DNA of 16,117 bases, from assembly GCA_020441605.1 (NCBI GenBank), contig JAGRLX010000174.1, forward strand, positions 1-16,117, given 5' to 3'. A program made the translations under genes and the position numbers. Source of the stretch: Alphaproteobacteria bacterium (lineage in GTDB: Bacteria; Pseudomonadota; Alphaproteobacteria; Rhizobiales; Aestuariivirgaceae). This document shows, piece by piece, positions 1-6,878 of this stretch; position 1 is the stretch's first letter, and each line of letters opens with the position of its first letter. The notes under the pieces are model-generated. The model was not told the origin of the DNA. It was given only the letters and a program-made list of their open reading frames with translations, and made no database searches.

Positions 1-20
1 GAGTCCAGTATCGCCCACCA
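1..20 (+). tRNA. Probable 3' end of a tRNA gene, cut by the window edge
   Basis: The first 20 bases can be laid exactly onto tRNA positions 57-76: GAGT completes a T-loop (R57-A58), CCAGT is the 3' side of a T-stem, ATCGCCC is the 3' acceptor strand, then discriminator A and an encoded CCA. The matching 5' acceptor strand would be GGGCGAT, off the window. The isotype cannot be read because the anticodon lies upstream. Just after it, ATCATC (52-57) and GATGAT (63-68) form a weak hairpin. A tRNA 3' end beside IS-rich accessory DNA is a typical island attachment site, but a chance match or a stand-alone att duplicate cannot be excluded. Confidence 0.5.
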
Positions 21-88
21 TCTACGACACTGAAATAGAGCGCAAAAATCGATCATCATAAAGATGATTGCACCCCGGGTTTGTCTGG

Positions 89-107
89 TGTCACCACCAT
101 GTCACCA
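89..107 (+). repeat. Tandem 8-base direct repeat with 11-base period
   Basis: TGTCACCA occurs at 89-96 and again at 100-107, so the copies are one helical turn apart. The spacing and the TGTCA core resemble PhoB half-sites, but no plus-strand gene follows. Its position just beyond the tRNA end would also suit an integrase arm-type site. The function is unknown. Confidence 0.5.
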
Positions 108-187
108 GTCCTCGAATGCCGAAAGTCAGTGGCCGGGAACAGGTCACCGCTTGCGAGCCGGGGCCAATCGCGACCACTCGGCCGGCG

Positions 188-417
188 TTAGATCGCTGCC
201 GTTGCCCCTGAGACCCCGGCAAGGATGACCGCCGCGGCCTCCAAATCCACATCCGGGATTACCACCGGGCAAGGATAGCGGCGAGAGCTTCCCTCTCCCC
301 TTCACCGACTGGCACACGCGCCTCGATCTCATCAACAATGGCAAGTTGAAGGTCGGACGACGGGGCGATGAGCAGTTCATCCAGGGCCGCATTGCCGGCG
401 GGCTGTAGCCTCGGCAT
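188..417 (-). pseudogene. Small hypothetical gene, apparently frameshifted
   Basis: An ATG at 417 is preceded by AGGAGAGG with 5 bases between, a strong ribosome site. It opens a 52-residue acidic ORF beginning MPRLQPAGNAALDELL and ending EALAAILARW at 259. Restoring one G in the CGGTGG run near 265 joins it to a second plausible stretch (VIPDVDLEAAAVILAGV) that stops at 188, for about 76 residues in total. Both halves have a coding-like composition. I recognise no family, signal peptide or membrane segment. It may be a genuine 52-residue protein (259-417), a frameshifted gene, or a fragment of a larger lost protein. Confidence 0.35.
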
Positions 418-771
418 ATTGGCCTCTCCTGCAGGCGCCCGCTCCGCCATAAGACAGGCATGGAGCAAGGTCGCGAGATCTAAGATTGATAGGGACCGGC
501 GCGTGGCGGTTGACGTCCGATATTGCGCGGGCCGCCGGTAAACATGAGATCTTCCTCAAGATGCTTCTACCAATGTCCGCCGGATGACCGACGTCCCGAA
601 GCTGAACTTGGCGCGGTCCTGTGTCTCATGCGAGGCCCGGTCTCTGGCAAATGGCGGCAGAAAGTTGCCAATGCCTGGACAATTGCCCGCTGTCGGCCGG
701 AAATGTCGCTTCGCTTTTATCTGGAAGCACCTCTCCCCTGGTTTGAGAGGAACACGTGACAAGCGACCGCA
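418..771. other. No recognisable gene
   Basis: Short open frames exist on both strands, but none has a convincing ribosome site, codon pattern or family resemblance. The right end probably includes the terminal DNA of the insertion sequence whose transposase scrap stops at 772. I could not see matching inverted repeats that would mark the element's edge. Confidence 0.4.
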
Positions 772-954
772 TTACGCCGTAGCCGGATCAGGCGGTCGCA
801 GTTCGGTGGTGAGCCGCAGGATGTCGGCGAAGAGGTTTCCCGGGATAGCGGCCTCCGCCATCAGGAACGTGACATAACGACCGTGGTTGATGATCTTGGC
901 GCCGATCTTGATGAGTTCCTTCCTCAGGCTGGTAATCGCCGCCGCCGGTCCGAG
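772..954 (-). pseudogene. C-terminal fragment of an IS1380-like transposase
   Basis: Read on the minus strand from 954, the frame is open for 60 codons to TAA at 772-774. It contains SLRKELIKIGAKIINHGRYV followed by TFLMAEAAIPGNLFADIL. This matches the usual C-terminal signature of IS1380-type transposases (LIKIGAKVVxHGRYVTFQxAEV), from memory of the family. Everything upstream of this tail, including the catalytic core, is absent: the homology stops right at the stop codon of the adjacent methyltransferase. There is no start codon or ribosome site, so this is a dead remnant. The exact IS family assignment is less certain than the transposase identity. Confidence 0.65.
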
Positions 955-1599
955 TCACTGCTTGCGAAATTCCACAACCAAAACCCGGTCCTCGGCGTGG
1001 GCATGATGGGTCTTGTTGTACAACTTGATATCTTCGATGCCGAGCAATTCGATCCGGCCATCGTGCTCCAGCGCCTTGAGTGTCTCGTCAAAGTTGCGGG
1101 CCTGGAAGTGGGACTTGTTGACGCCAATGACAAACAAGGCGCTGGTTCGCGCTATCGCCAGCAAAGCCACAAGAGCCTCAGGTCCCAAATGCCCGAATGT
1201 GAACGTGCCGGCGCTCACCACCGCGCCATAGCCTTTCGAAATCGCGTCAAGCGAGCCTGTAAGATCGACGCAATGTAGGGCACCATAGCAGCCCCTCTTG
1301 GCGGCGACTGCGAGCATTTCGGGAGAGATGTCGATGCCGTCGATCTTTTCCGGTGCGAGTCCCAGGGCGATGGCGCCCCGCCCGGTGCCGCAGCCCACAT
1401 CAGCAACGGGTACGTCACTCACATGGCTAATCCGATGATAGGCCTCGGCGATAATTTCGGGATATCGATACCCCATCTCTTCGACAAAATCCTTGTCGTA
1501 GTGAGCCGCGAACCGGTTGTAGTAAGCAATATTGTCGGCCGGTGTCGAAAGCCTGTAGGCATCCTCCAAGATCCGTTGGCCTATAGAGTTGATGATCAT
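955..1599 (-). CDS. Class I SAM-dependent methyltransferase
   Basis: The 214-residue product is a soluble methyltransferase of the Rossmann type. Motif I is VADVGCGTGRG at about residues 65-75 and binds SAM. GIDISPEML (88-96) carries the acidic residue at the end of strand 2 that holds the ribose. The N-terminal segment YYNRFAAHYDKDF resembles METTL27/WBSCR27-like small-molecule methyltransferases; the substrate cannot be deduced. The ATG at 1599 is chosen because GGGAGAG lies 5 bases upstream; an in-frame ATG at 1683 lacks such support. It follows the small ORF at 1680-1916 with an 80-base gap and may be co-transcribed. Its stop codon abuts the IS1380-like remnant, so a transposition event ended just past the gene without damaging it. 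Confidence 0.85.
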   Translation of the reverse strand: MIINSIGQRILEDAYRLSTPADNIAYYNRFAAHYDKDFVEEMGYRYPEIIAEAYHRISHVSDVPVADVGCGTGRGAIALGLAPEKIDGIDISPEMLAVAAKRGCYGALHCVDLTGSLDAISKGYGAVVSAGTFTFGHLGPEALVALLAIARTSALFVIGVNKSHFQARNFDETLKALEHDGRIELLGIEDIKLYNKTHHAHAEDRVLVVEFRKQ

Positions 1600-1679
1600 G
1601 TGACTCTCCCTTTTCTCGATAAAGGTCGATATGCAATCGGGTGCAAAGCATGAACGAGACTGAGGCGCGACGCGCGGTT

Positions 1680-1916
1680 TCACGGCAAGAACAACCAGAC
1701 CCCCGCCAACAAGAAACGCTCCGGGCGCAAATCGGGTTGTGGCGGCACCAGTTCCTCAATTCGCGCGCAATCCCGATAGCAGTACTCTTGATTGTTCCGG
1801 CCGCCCCGTGCACCACGCAATTGTCCTGAGGATTCCCGAAAGGGTCCTCTGTCAGCGCGTTCCCGTCCATTCGAGATAGCACGCGGGTGCCGTAAGATTC
1901 CAATTTGTGTATACAT
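1680..1916 (-). CDS. Small ORF with a strong ribosome site, upstream of the methyltransferase
   Basis: ATG at 1916 is preceded by GGAGGATAAA, giving a full GGAGG core at ideal spacing. The 78-residue product is arginine-rich in the middle (GQLRGARGGRNNQ at about 31-43). It has two cysteines in a CYRDC pattern (46-50) and ends in a hydrophobic tail (FLLAGVWLFLP). Third codon positions are not strongly GC-biased, unlike the known genes here, which weakens the case. I recognise no family. It could be a leader peptide, a small secreted or modified peptide, or the start of a gene that has decayed: another frame over the same DNA (from 1903) is also open. It shares its strand with the downstream methyltransferase. 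Confidence 0.3.
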   Translation of the reverse strand: MYTQIGILRHPRAISNGRERADRGPFRESSGQLRGARGGRNNQEYCYRDCARIEELVPPQPDLRPERFLLAGVWLFLP

Positions 1917-2293
1917 TTTATCCTCCAGGTGCTGAAGAAATTGCCCGGATTTGACGCACCATTTCATCGCTTCCTGATCGCAGAGCTTAGGAACAGGGGT
2001 GCAATTTTGCGTTGGCGCCGGCGTGACTCCGGCGTCAATAGCGTGTGAAAAGCGACGGTACTGATGGCCAAAAGCATTGACCACGTCGCTGAGGCACTTG
2101 CCTGATGGTACGCGCCTAGAAGAAGCGCCCCGCGAGGAGTCCATTGGTGCTCACGGTCAGACGGGCCGAGTTAGACTTTTGTGCCCCCAGACGACGTTCA
2201 AGATTGGTATTCGATTGCGACGGCATACAAACTGCTTCAAGTTGAGGCCTCGAATTGGAGGAATCTTGGTGTGACACCGAGTTGGAGCCCCGC
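1917..2293. other. Intergenic stretch, no recognisable gene
   Basis: This separates the leftward small ORF/methyltransferase pair from the rightward cyclotransferase and must hold the promoters of both if they are active. A 6-bp inverted repeat, CGCCGG (2016-2021) and CCGGCG (2029-2034), could form a hairpin. No convincing coding frame was found; a leftward frame from 2144 is open through part of it but looks unconvincing. Confidence 0.4.
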
Positions 2294-3001
2294 GTGAAAA
2301 TCAGACATCCCCGACAGATGGAACTGACACCTGATTTGGTAGCTCGTTGCTACCGAGAAGAACCCGACCTCGGCCCGAATCCCAACTTCACACCGATCGA
2401 AGAAGCCGAAAGACAATCGATCGCGAAGTCTCTTCTTGCATCAGCTCCGCCTGGGCCGATTTGGGTGTTCGCATATGGGTCGCTGATCTGGAGGCCGGAG
2501 TTCGAAGTGACAGAGGTCCGCCGTGCAACGGCATTTGGGTGGCATCGCTCATTCTGTCTTGAATTGACTCGTTGGCGCGGAACGCCGTCCCTGCCAGGGC
2601 TGATGCTGGCTTTGCAGTCAGGCGGACGCTGCAATGGCGTCGGACTTCGCCTGCCAGAAGATGGAGCACCTGAGATCATTCATCAGCTCGTAAAGCGCGA
2701 AATCACGGTCAGCGAAGATGCCCACATGGCTCGATGGGTCACGGTCTCCACGGACAACGGACCGCTGAAAGCGTTGACTTTTTGGGCTGGACCAAAAGGT
2801 GCTGGCATTCTCCGTGGCCTTCCATTGGAGACCGTTGCCTGGAGACTTGCCCATGCCTGTGGTCACTATGGCTCGAGCGCGGAATATCTTTACCAGACAG
2901 TTGCAAAACTGGAGGAACACGGCATTAGGGACCGCAATTTGTGGCGGCTTCAAAAGTTGGTTGCCGCCGAGATCAAGAGCTGGGTACCCAAGCATTCCTA
3001 G
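2294..3001 (+). CDS. ChaC-type gamma-glutamylcyclotransferase
   Basis: The 235-residue protein belongs to the ChaC branch of gamma-glutamylcyclotransferases, cytosolic enzymes that split glutathione into 5-oxoproline and Cys-Gly. The glycine-rich substrate loop is FAYGSLIWRP (about 59-68, with YGSL). The conserved region FGWHRSFCLELTRWRGT follows at about 81-97, and the likely catalytic Glu is E136 in VKREITV. The C-terminus has GHYGSSAEYLYQT and RNLWRLQKLVA, as in the longer proteobacterial form. The GTG at 2294 is chosen because GGAG lies 6 bases upstream and MKIRHPRQMELTPDLVAR aligns with relatives that begin near RQMALTPDLVAR. A TTG at 2255 would add 13 unsupported residues. It stands alone, with no operon partner. 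Length and motifs are complete. Confidence 0.88.
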   Translation: MKIRHPRQMELTPDLVARCYREEPDLGPNPNFTPIEEAERQSIAKSLLASAPPGPIWVFAYGSLIWRPEFEVTEVRRATAFGWHRSFCLELTRWRGTPSLPGLMLALQSGGRCNGVGLRLPEDGAPEIIHQLVKREITVSEDAHMARWVTVSTDNGPLKALTFWAGPKGAGILRGLPLETVAWRLAHACGHYGSSAEYLYQTVAKLEEHGIRDRNLWRLQKLVAAEIKSWVPKHS

Positions 3002-3198
3002 TATCGGGTGAATAGAGATCCGCTGAGTGGCTATCCTGCCAAGGCGTGAGCTCAGAAACCCGCTTGGTCGCATCACATAGGTGTTTGCAGTTCAGAGACG
3101 AAAACGGCCACACTAATTATATCATCTCGCCGAAGGGCCAACCGGTGCAACTCCTGATTTTGCTGCGCTTAGACCTTAGCCTAAGGCCCGGTCGGTGA

Positions 3199-4086
3199 CT
3201 AAACACCTTGTGGCCGCCTGCCTTCGAACAGGTCACGGTCCGAAATCACGGCGTCGGCGATAAATTCGGTCACTGCCCGCACTCGCGCCGTTCGGCGTAG
3301 ATCGGGATGGGTAAGAACCCAGAGGTCCATAAGGTGCTCGTCTGCCGGATCTGGTACCACGCGGCGCAGTCCCGGATCGGTGTCACCCATGTAGCAGGGC
3401 AGAACCACCAATCCCAGCCCAGCACGCGCCATCGCCGCGATGACCAGCATGTCACTTGTCCTGTGACGGATCCGAGCTTCTGGAAATCTCGCGGCAATCA
3501 TCATCGTGTTGTAGGTGTCGTCCTCCCAACCGATCCAGTCCGCGTCTGCAAGCGATCTCTGCTCCCATGCGTGGCGATCTGAAGCCGCACCGTAGACACC
3601 AATGGCAACGCCGGCGAGGCGTCGCCCAACAAGGGTCTCAGGTGGCCTTCCAGTAACTCGCAAGGCCACATCTGCCTCGCGCCGCGTCAGGCTGAGATGC
3701 TGCAGCGAGCAGATGATGTTGAGATCGATGCCCGGATTTTGAGCGGCGAAACCGGCCAGCTTTCCGGCGAGGTAGCAGTTCGCCATGACGTCTGTGCAGG
3801 TGATGCGCAGATTGCCGCTGACGACACGGTCGCGGCCGGACACCCGACGGCTGATACCAGCAATTTCTTCCGCTACATGTTCGGCCGCAGCGAGGATTTC
3901 GTTACCTGCCGCAGTGAGCTTGTGCCCCCGATCGATCCGGTCAATCAGGCTGACACCCATCCGCGCCTCCATGGCCGCCAGTCGGCGCGAAACCGTCGGC
4001 TGGCTGACACCAAGCCGCCGCCCGGCCTGGGACAGCGAGCCGCTGTGGGCGATGGCAAGGAAGAACCGCAGATCTTCCCAGTTCAT
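3199..4086 (-). CDS. LysR-family transcriptional regulator
   Basis: The 295-residue protein has the LysR layout. An N-terminal winged helix-turn-helix (MNWEDLRFFLAIAHSGSLS, then QAGRRLGVSQPTVSRRLAAM) covers roughly residues 1-60. The linker helix and an effector-binding domain (about 90-290) follow. The N-terminus is of the MNWEDLRFFLA subtype, which also includes many regulators lying next to the gene they control. It is transcribed divergently from the SolA-like oxidase with a 105-base gap, so it most likely controls that gene and itself, with the oxidase's substrate or product as the probable inducer. A palindrome lies 9 bases upstream of its start. The protein looks intact. A near-palindrome, CCTTAG and CTAAGG (3174-3186), sits just past its stop. 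Confidence 0.9.
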   Translation of the reverse strand: MNWEDLRFFLAIAHSGSLSQAGRRLGVSQPTVSRRLAAMEARMGVSLIDRIDRGHKLTAAGNEILAAAEHVAEEIAGISRRVSGRDRVVSGNLRITCTDVMANCYLAGKLAGFAAQNPGIDLNIICSLQHLSLTRREADVALRVTGRPPETLVGRRLAGVAIGVYGAASDRHAWEQRSLADADWIGWEDDTYNTMMIAARFPEARIRHRTSDMLVIAAMARAGLGLVVLPCYMGDTDPGLRRVVPDPADEHLMDLWVLTHPDLRRTARVRAVTEFIADAVISDRDLFEGRRPQGV

Positions 4087-4095
4087 GACAATCTC

Positions 4096-4107
4096 TTCAA
4101 AATTGAA
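4096..4107. promoter_or_regulatory. Candidate LysR operator dyad
   Basis: TTCAA (4096-4100) and TTGAA (4103-4107) form a perfect dyad with a 2-base centre, immediately upstream of the LysR start and about 85 bases from the oxidase start. LysR proteins usually bind T-N11-A dyads between divergent genes; this AT-rich dyad is in the expected place, but its 12-base span is slightly short of that rule. Binding is inferred from position only. Confidence 0.35.
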
Positions 4108-4191
4108 TGATTACTATGCGTACTTCGATCTGACGCTTCAAGAGTGTTGAGAGTTAGACTTCTTGCATAACGGCAAAAGGAACCGAGCGTG

Positions 4192-5328
4192 ATGGCCTAT
4201 GATCTCATCGTTGTCGGTTTGGGTGCCATGGGTGGGGCTGCGGCTTACCATGCCGCCATGCGGCAGGCCCGGGTCCTGGGTTTGGACGCCAATCCAGAGG
4301 GCCATGAACTCGGGTCCTCGCACGGCGCAACGCGGGCGACCCGCACCGCCTACTTCGAAGCGCCTGAATATGTGCCGCTCGTGCAGCGGGCCCATGAGCA
4401 CTGGCGAAACCTGGAGAAGGAGACTGGCCACAACCTCTTCACCATGACCGGTGCACTCTATCTTGGCACGCCCGGCAACCCGCTGACGGCCGGTGTAATC
4501 CGCGCGGCCCGCGAACACGGTCTTATGCATGATGTACTTGCCGGCGCGCCCTTTGCGCGCCGCTTTCCCGGTTTCGCCCTCCCCGAGGGCTGGGAAGCAG
4601 TATGGGAAGCGGGCGGAGGTATCTTTCGCGCAGATCAATGTCTCAAGGCCCATACCGATGCTGCCCGCCGCCACGGGGCGGATCTGCGCTATGCCACCCC
4701 GGCACTTGCGTGGCGGCGTGATGGTAACGGCATCGCGGTCGATACGCCTGACGGCACATTTCGGGCCAGTGCGATGATCCTCACCCCCGGCCCCTGGGCG
4801 CCTCAGGCGCTCGCCGACCTCAACCTGCCGCTGACCTGCCGCCGCATCGTCGTGTCTCATGTCGATGCCCTCGACCCCACAATGTATCCCGCCTCAGATT
4901 TCTCGGTCTATTTCTGGATGACACCGGAGGGAATTTTCGCTGGTTTCCCTCACCTGGACGGCGAAGGTGTCAAGGTCATGCGCCACGACCGGGGAGAAGA
5001 CGGCAGTCCAGAGACCGTACGACGATCGATCAGTGACGAAGACAACGCGCAGACATCGCGCTTTCTTGCGAAATATATGCCCGCAGCGAACGGCTCGGTC
5101 CGCCGTGCGCTGACCTGCCTTTACACCATGACGCCAGACAACCACTTCATCCTTGACCGCCACCCGGTGATCCCCGGCCTCGTCTACGGCTGCGGATTCT
5201 GCGGCCATGGTTTCAAGTTCGCACCGGTGATTGGCGAGGCTCTGAGCGACATGGCACTAGAGGGCACGACCGGCTTGCCAATTGGCTTTCTCGCGGCAGA
5301 CCGATTTGCCAGAATGAGTGCGGCCTAA
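4192..5328 (+). CDS. solA: Monomeric sarcosine/N-methyltryptophan oxidase-like flavoprotein
   Basis: The 378-residue enzyme belongs to the MSOX/SolA flavoprotein oxidases, which oxidise the N-methyl group of secondary amino acids to an imine, yielding formaldehyde, the primary amine and H2O2. The FAD-binding Rossmann motif is VGLGAMGGAAAYH (8-20). SSHGATRATRTAY (42-54) is the flavin/substrate-contact segment. K261 in GVKVMRH fits the oxygen-activating lysine. C309 in TCLYTMTPDNHFILDRHP is the expected site of covalent FAD attachment. GHGFKFAP (338-345) supplies the substrate lysine K342. The start is ATG 4192 or the GTG at 4189 just before it; AGGA at 4178-4181 serves either. The actual substrate (sarcosine, N-methyltryptophan, pipecolate or another) is not decided by these motifs. 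The divergent LysR gene is the likely regulator. All key residues are present. Confidence 0.88.
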   Translation: MAYDLIVVGLGAMGGAAAYHAAMRQARVLGLDANPEGHELGSSHGATRATRTAYFEAPEYVPLVQRAHEHWRNLEKETGHNLFTMTGALYLGTPGNPLTAGVIRAAREHGLMHDVLAGAPFARRFPGFALPEGWEAVWEAGGGIFRADQCLKAHTDAARRHGADLRYATPALAWRRDGNGIAVDTPDGTFRASAMILTPGPWAPQALADLNLPLTCRRIVVSHVDALDPTMYPASDFSVYFWMTPEGIFAGFPHLDGEGVKVMRHDRGEDGSPETVRRSISDEDNAQTSRFLAKYMPAANGSVRRALTCLYTMTPDNHFILDRHPVIPGLVYGCGFCGHGFKFAPVIGEALSDMALEGTTGLPIGFLAADRFARMSAA

Positions 5329-5686
5329 CGACAATAGCGCGGCGGGCGGAAACTCTGAGCAATATCCACGGCGGCTGTGATGTTTCAATATCCGGGGAAG
5401 TGGCGCAAATTTCCCACGTCTTTGGCCACCAAACGCCGGAAGTAGGTCAATCGCATCGATTTCATAGCTTCTGCCATTAAGCAGCCTCCGTCGATGCACT
5501 ACATTACCCTCATCGCCTTGGAGGGCTCTTAACCACGGCAAATTGTGGGTCACTTTTTTGGGCGTCCATGTCGGGTGCATGTTCAATGCGGGTTGCGCCC
5601 GCCAAGAAATCGATCATGGCTGGTGGGCGCACTGCCGGTGCAAAGAGCAGGCGCCCCATCTGCTTTTTGCGCCGCTCGGTCGGGAG
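5329..5686. other. No recognisable gene between the oxidase and the RidA remnant
   Basis: A minus-strand frame around 5520-5670 reads MGRLLFAPAVRPPAMIDF and looks mildly protein-like. It has a weak ribosome site and no family I can name. It may be the damaged head of a gene that followed the RidA homologue in the original locus. Overlapping short frames on the plus strand are not convincing. Confidence 0.35.
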
Positions 5687-6064
5687 TTAGGTCCCACCGT
5701 CGATTTCGACCTCGGCTTCGCAGTTCACGGCTGCATTGAGCGGCAGCATCATGCCAATCGATGATCGAGCATGTGCACCGACGTCGTTGCCATGGAGATC
5801 GAGTATCAGGTCGGAGTAGCCGTTGGTCACCCGCGGGGTTTCGTTGAAGCCGGGGGCGACATTGACCATCGCATAGACTCGAAGCCATGCGGTGACGCGA
5901 TCGAGATCTCCCAGGGCACGCTACAAGCTGCCGAGGTGGGCAAGGGCCACCATGCGTGCCGCCGCATAGCCTTGTGCGGTAGTCACGTCGGTCCCGACCT
6001 TGCCGAGAGGTTCAGCGATGCTTCCGTCAGGATTCTGGGCGATGTGCCCCGTGACCTTGCCCCC
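5687..6064 (-). pseudogene. RidA-family (YjgF/YER057c) gene, nonsense-mutated and 5'-truncated
   Basis: Read leftward from 6064 one frame gives GGKVTGHIAQNPDGSIAEPL, later GYAAARMVALAHLGSL, then TAG at 5921-5923. It continues in the same frame with RALGDLDRVTAWLRVYAMVN, APGFNETPRVTNGYSDLILD and VGAHARSSIGMMLPLNAAV to a TAA at 5687. The order and motifs match the larger RidA-like proteins, where the sequence at the stop is normally LGSLQRALG. A single CAG-to-TAG change therefore explains the nonsense codon. The first 20-30 residues are missing because the reading is cut by the IS3-family fragment. RidA proteins hydrolyse reactive imines and enamines; the convergent amine oxidase makes an imine, so a past functional link is plausible. 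Confidence 0.82.
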
Positions 6065-6117
6065 GCATCTTAATCCAGATTGAAGTTAGCTCTGGCCTTG
6101 ATGGAAGGACCAGAGAG

Positions 6118-6288
6118 ATGAAGCGGAAGCGATTTAGCGAAGAGCAGATCATCGGCATTCTGAAAGAGCATGAGACGGGCATTGCGGTTGCCGATTTGTG
6201 CCGCAAGCACGGTGTTAGCGATGCCAGCATTTACAAATGGAAGGCCCGGTATGGCGGGCTCGATGTATCCGAGGCCAAGCGGCTGAAC
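6118..6288 (+). mobile_element. IS3-family orfA N-terminal fragment
   Basis: The frame starting at ATG 6118 encodes MKRKRFSEEQIIGILKEHET, then VADLCRKHGVSDASIYKWKA and GGLDVSEAKRLN. This is the helix-turn-helix N-terminus of orfA in IS3-family elements, most like the IS407 group. Homology ends after 57 residues; the rest of orfA, all of orfB (DDE domain) and the right end are missing. Bases 6065-6117 probably include the left terminal region, but I could not confirm an inverted repeat. The frame runs on to 6510 through unrelated DNA, which would give a nonsense C-terminus. The ribosome site upstream (GGACCAGAG) is reasonable, so a fragment could still be translated. Confidence 0.8.
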
Positions 6289-6713
6289 AGGCGATCGAAA
6301 TCGCGCCTAGCTTCGCCCTTGGGCATCTCGTGCTGGGTATGTCGCGTCTGTTTTCGGGCGATGCGAGGAATGCAGTGGGGCCTTTGGAACAAGGCTTGCT
6401 ATGGAGCCCTCACGACCCGCAGAACTTCGTCTGGTACGCCCTCTTGGGCTTATCGCATTTGTTCGCGGGTGCCCCTGAGCTTGCACGCGAGAAATCTTTA
6501 CGGGCACTGAAGATCAGACCTGGCTGGCGAACGACTCTCGAAGTCTTGGTGGTTTGTTGCGTGGCGATGGGCGATTGGGATTCGGCTGGAGAGCTCCGCC
6601 GCGATTACCACGCGACTCCGCCACCGAGCGGCGATGTCTTGGCCCCTCTGCGTGCGCGAAATCCAGCATGGGCAGCGCAACTCGCTGCAGGAGTATCCTC
6701 GAACCGCACCTGA
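6282..6713 (+). pseudogene. C-terminal fragment of a TPR protein, fused to IS DNA
   Basis: A frame different from that of orfA reads AEQAIEIAPSFALGHLVLGM, then GDARNAVGPLEQGLLWSPHD, GLSHLFAGAPELAREKSLRA and RPGWRTTLEVLVVCCVAMGD, and stops at TGA 6711-6713. The alternating helices and A/G pattern are those of tetratricopeptide repeats, as in the C-terminal half of adenylate-cyclase-like or CadC-like TPR regulators. No N-terminal domain or start is present: the coding sequence begins inside the IS3 fragment junction at about 6282-6288. It is not an obvious copy of the C-terminus of the intact regulator at 7578-9083, so it derives from a different protein. Confidence 0.65.
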
Positions 6714-6878
6714 ATTCAATGGAACGGCCTGGTTGGCAGAGCACCCCCGCACAGGACTGGCAGCAAGCCGGGGACATTTCAGGGGAGCAGGTCACAGCAG
6801 ACCAGAAGCATGCTAGGTAACGGAGAAGAAATTGAAGAAGAAGCCCTACCGTAGAGCCGAAAGCCCCAGGGTTCCGTC

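Noticed and set aside
144..461. A 105-codon minus-strand frame over the small hypothetical gene
   Set aside because: Its composition is Arg/Gly/Pro-rich and unlike a protein; the neighbouring frame has the strong ribosome site and better codon use.
3697..4150. Plus-strand frames opposite the LysR N-terminus
   Set aside because: They are antisense to a conserved DNA-binding domain and have no ribosome site.
6118..6510. A complete 130-residue transposase orfA
   Set aside because: Only the first 57 residues match IS3-family orfA; the remainder is out-of-frame TPR coding DNA.
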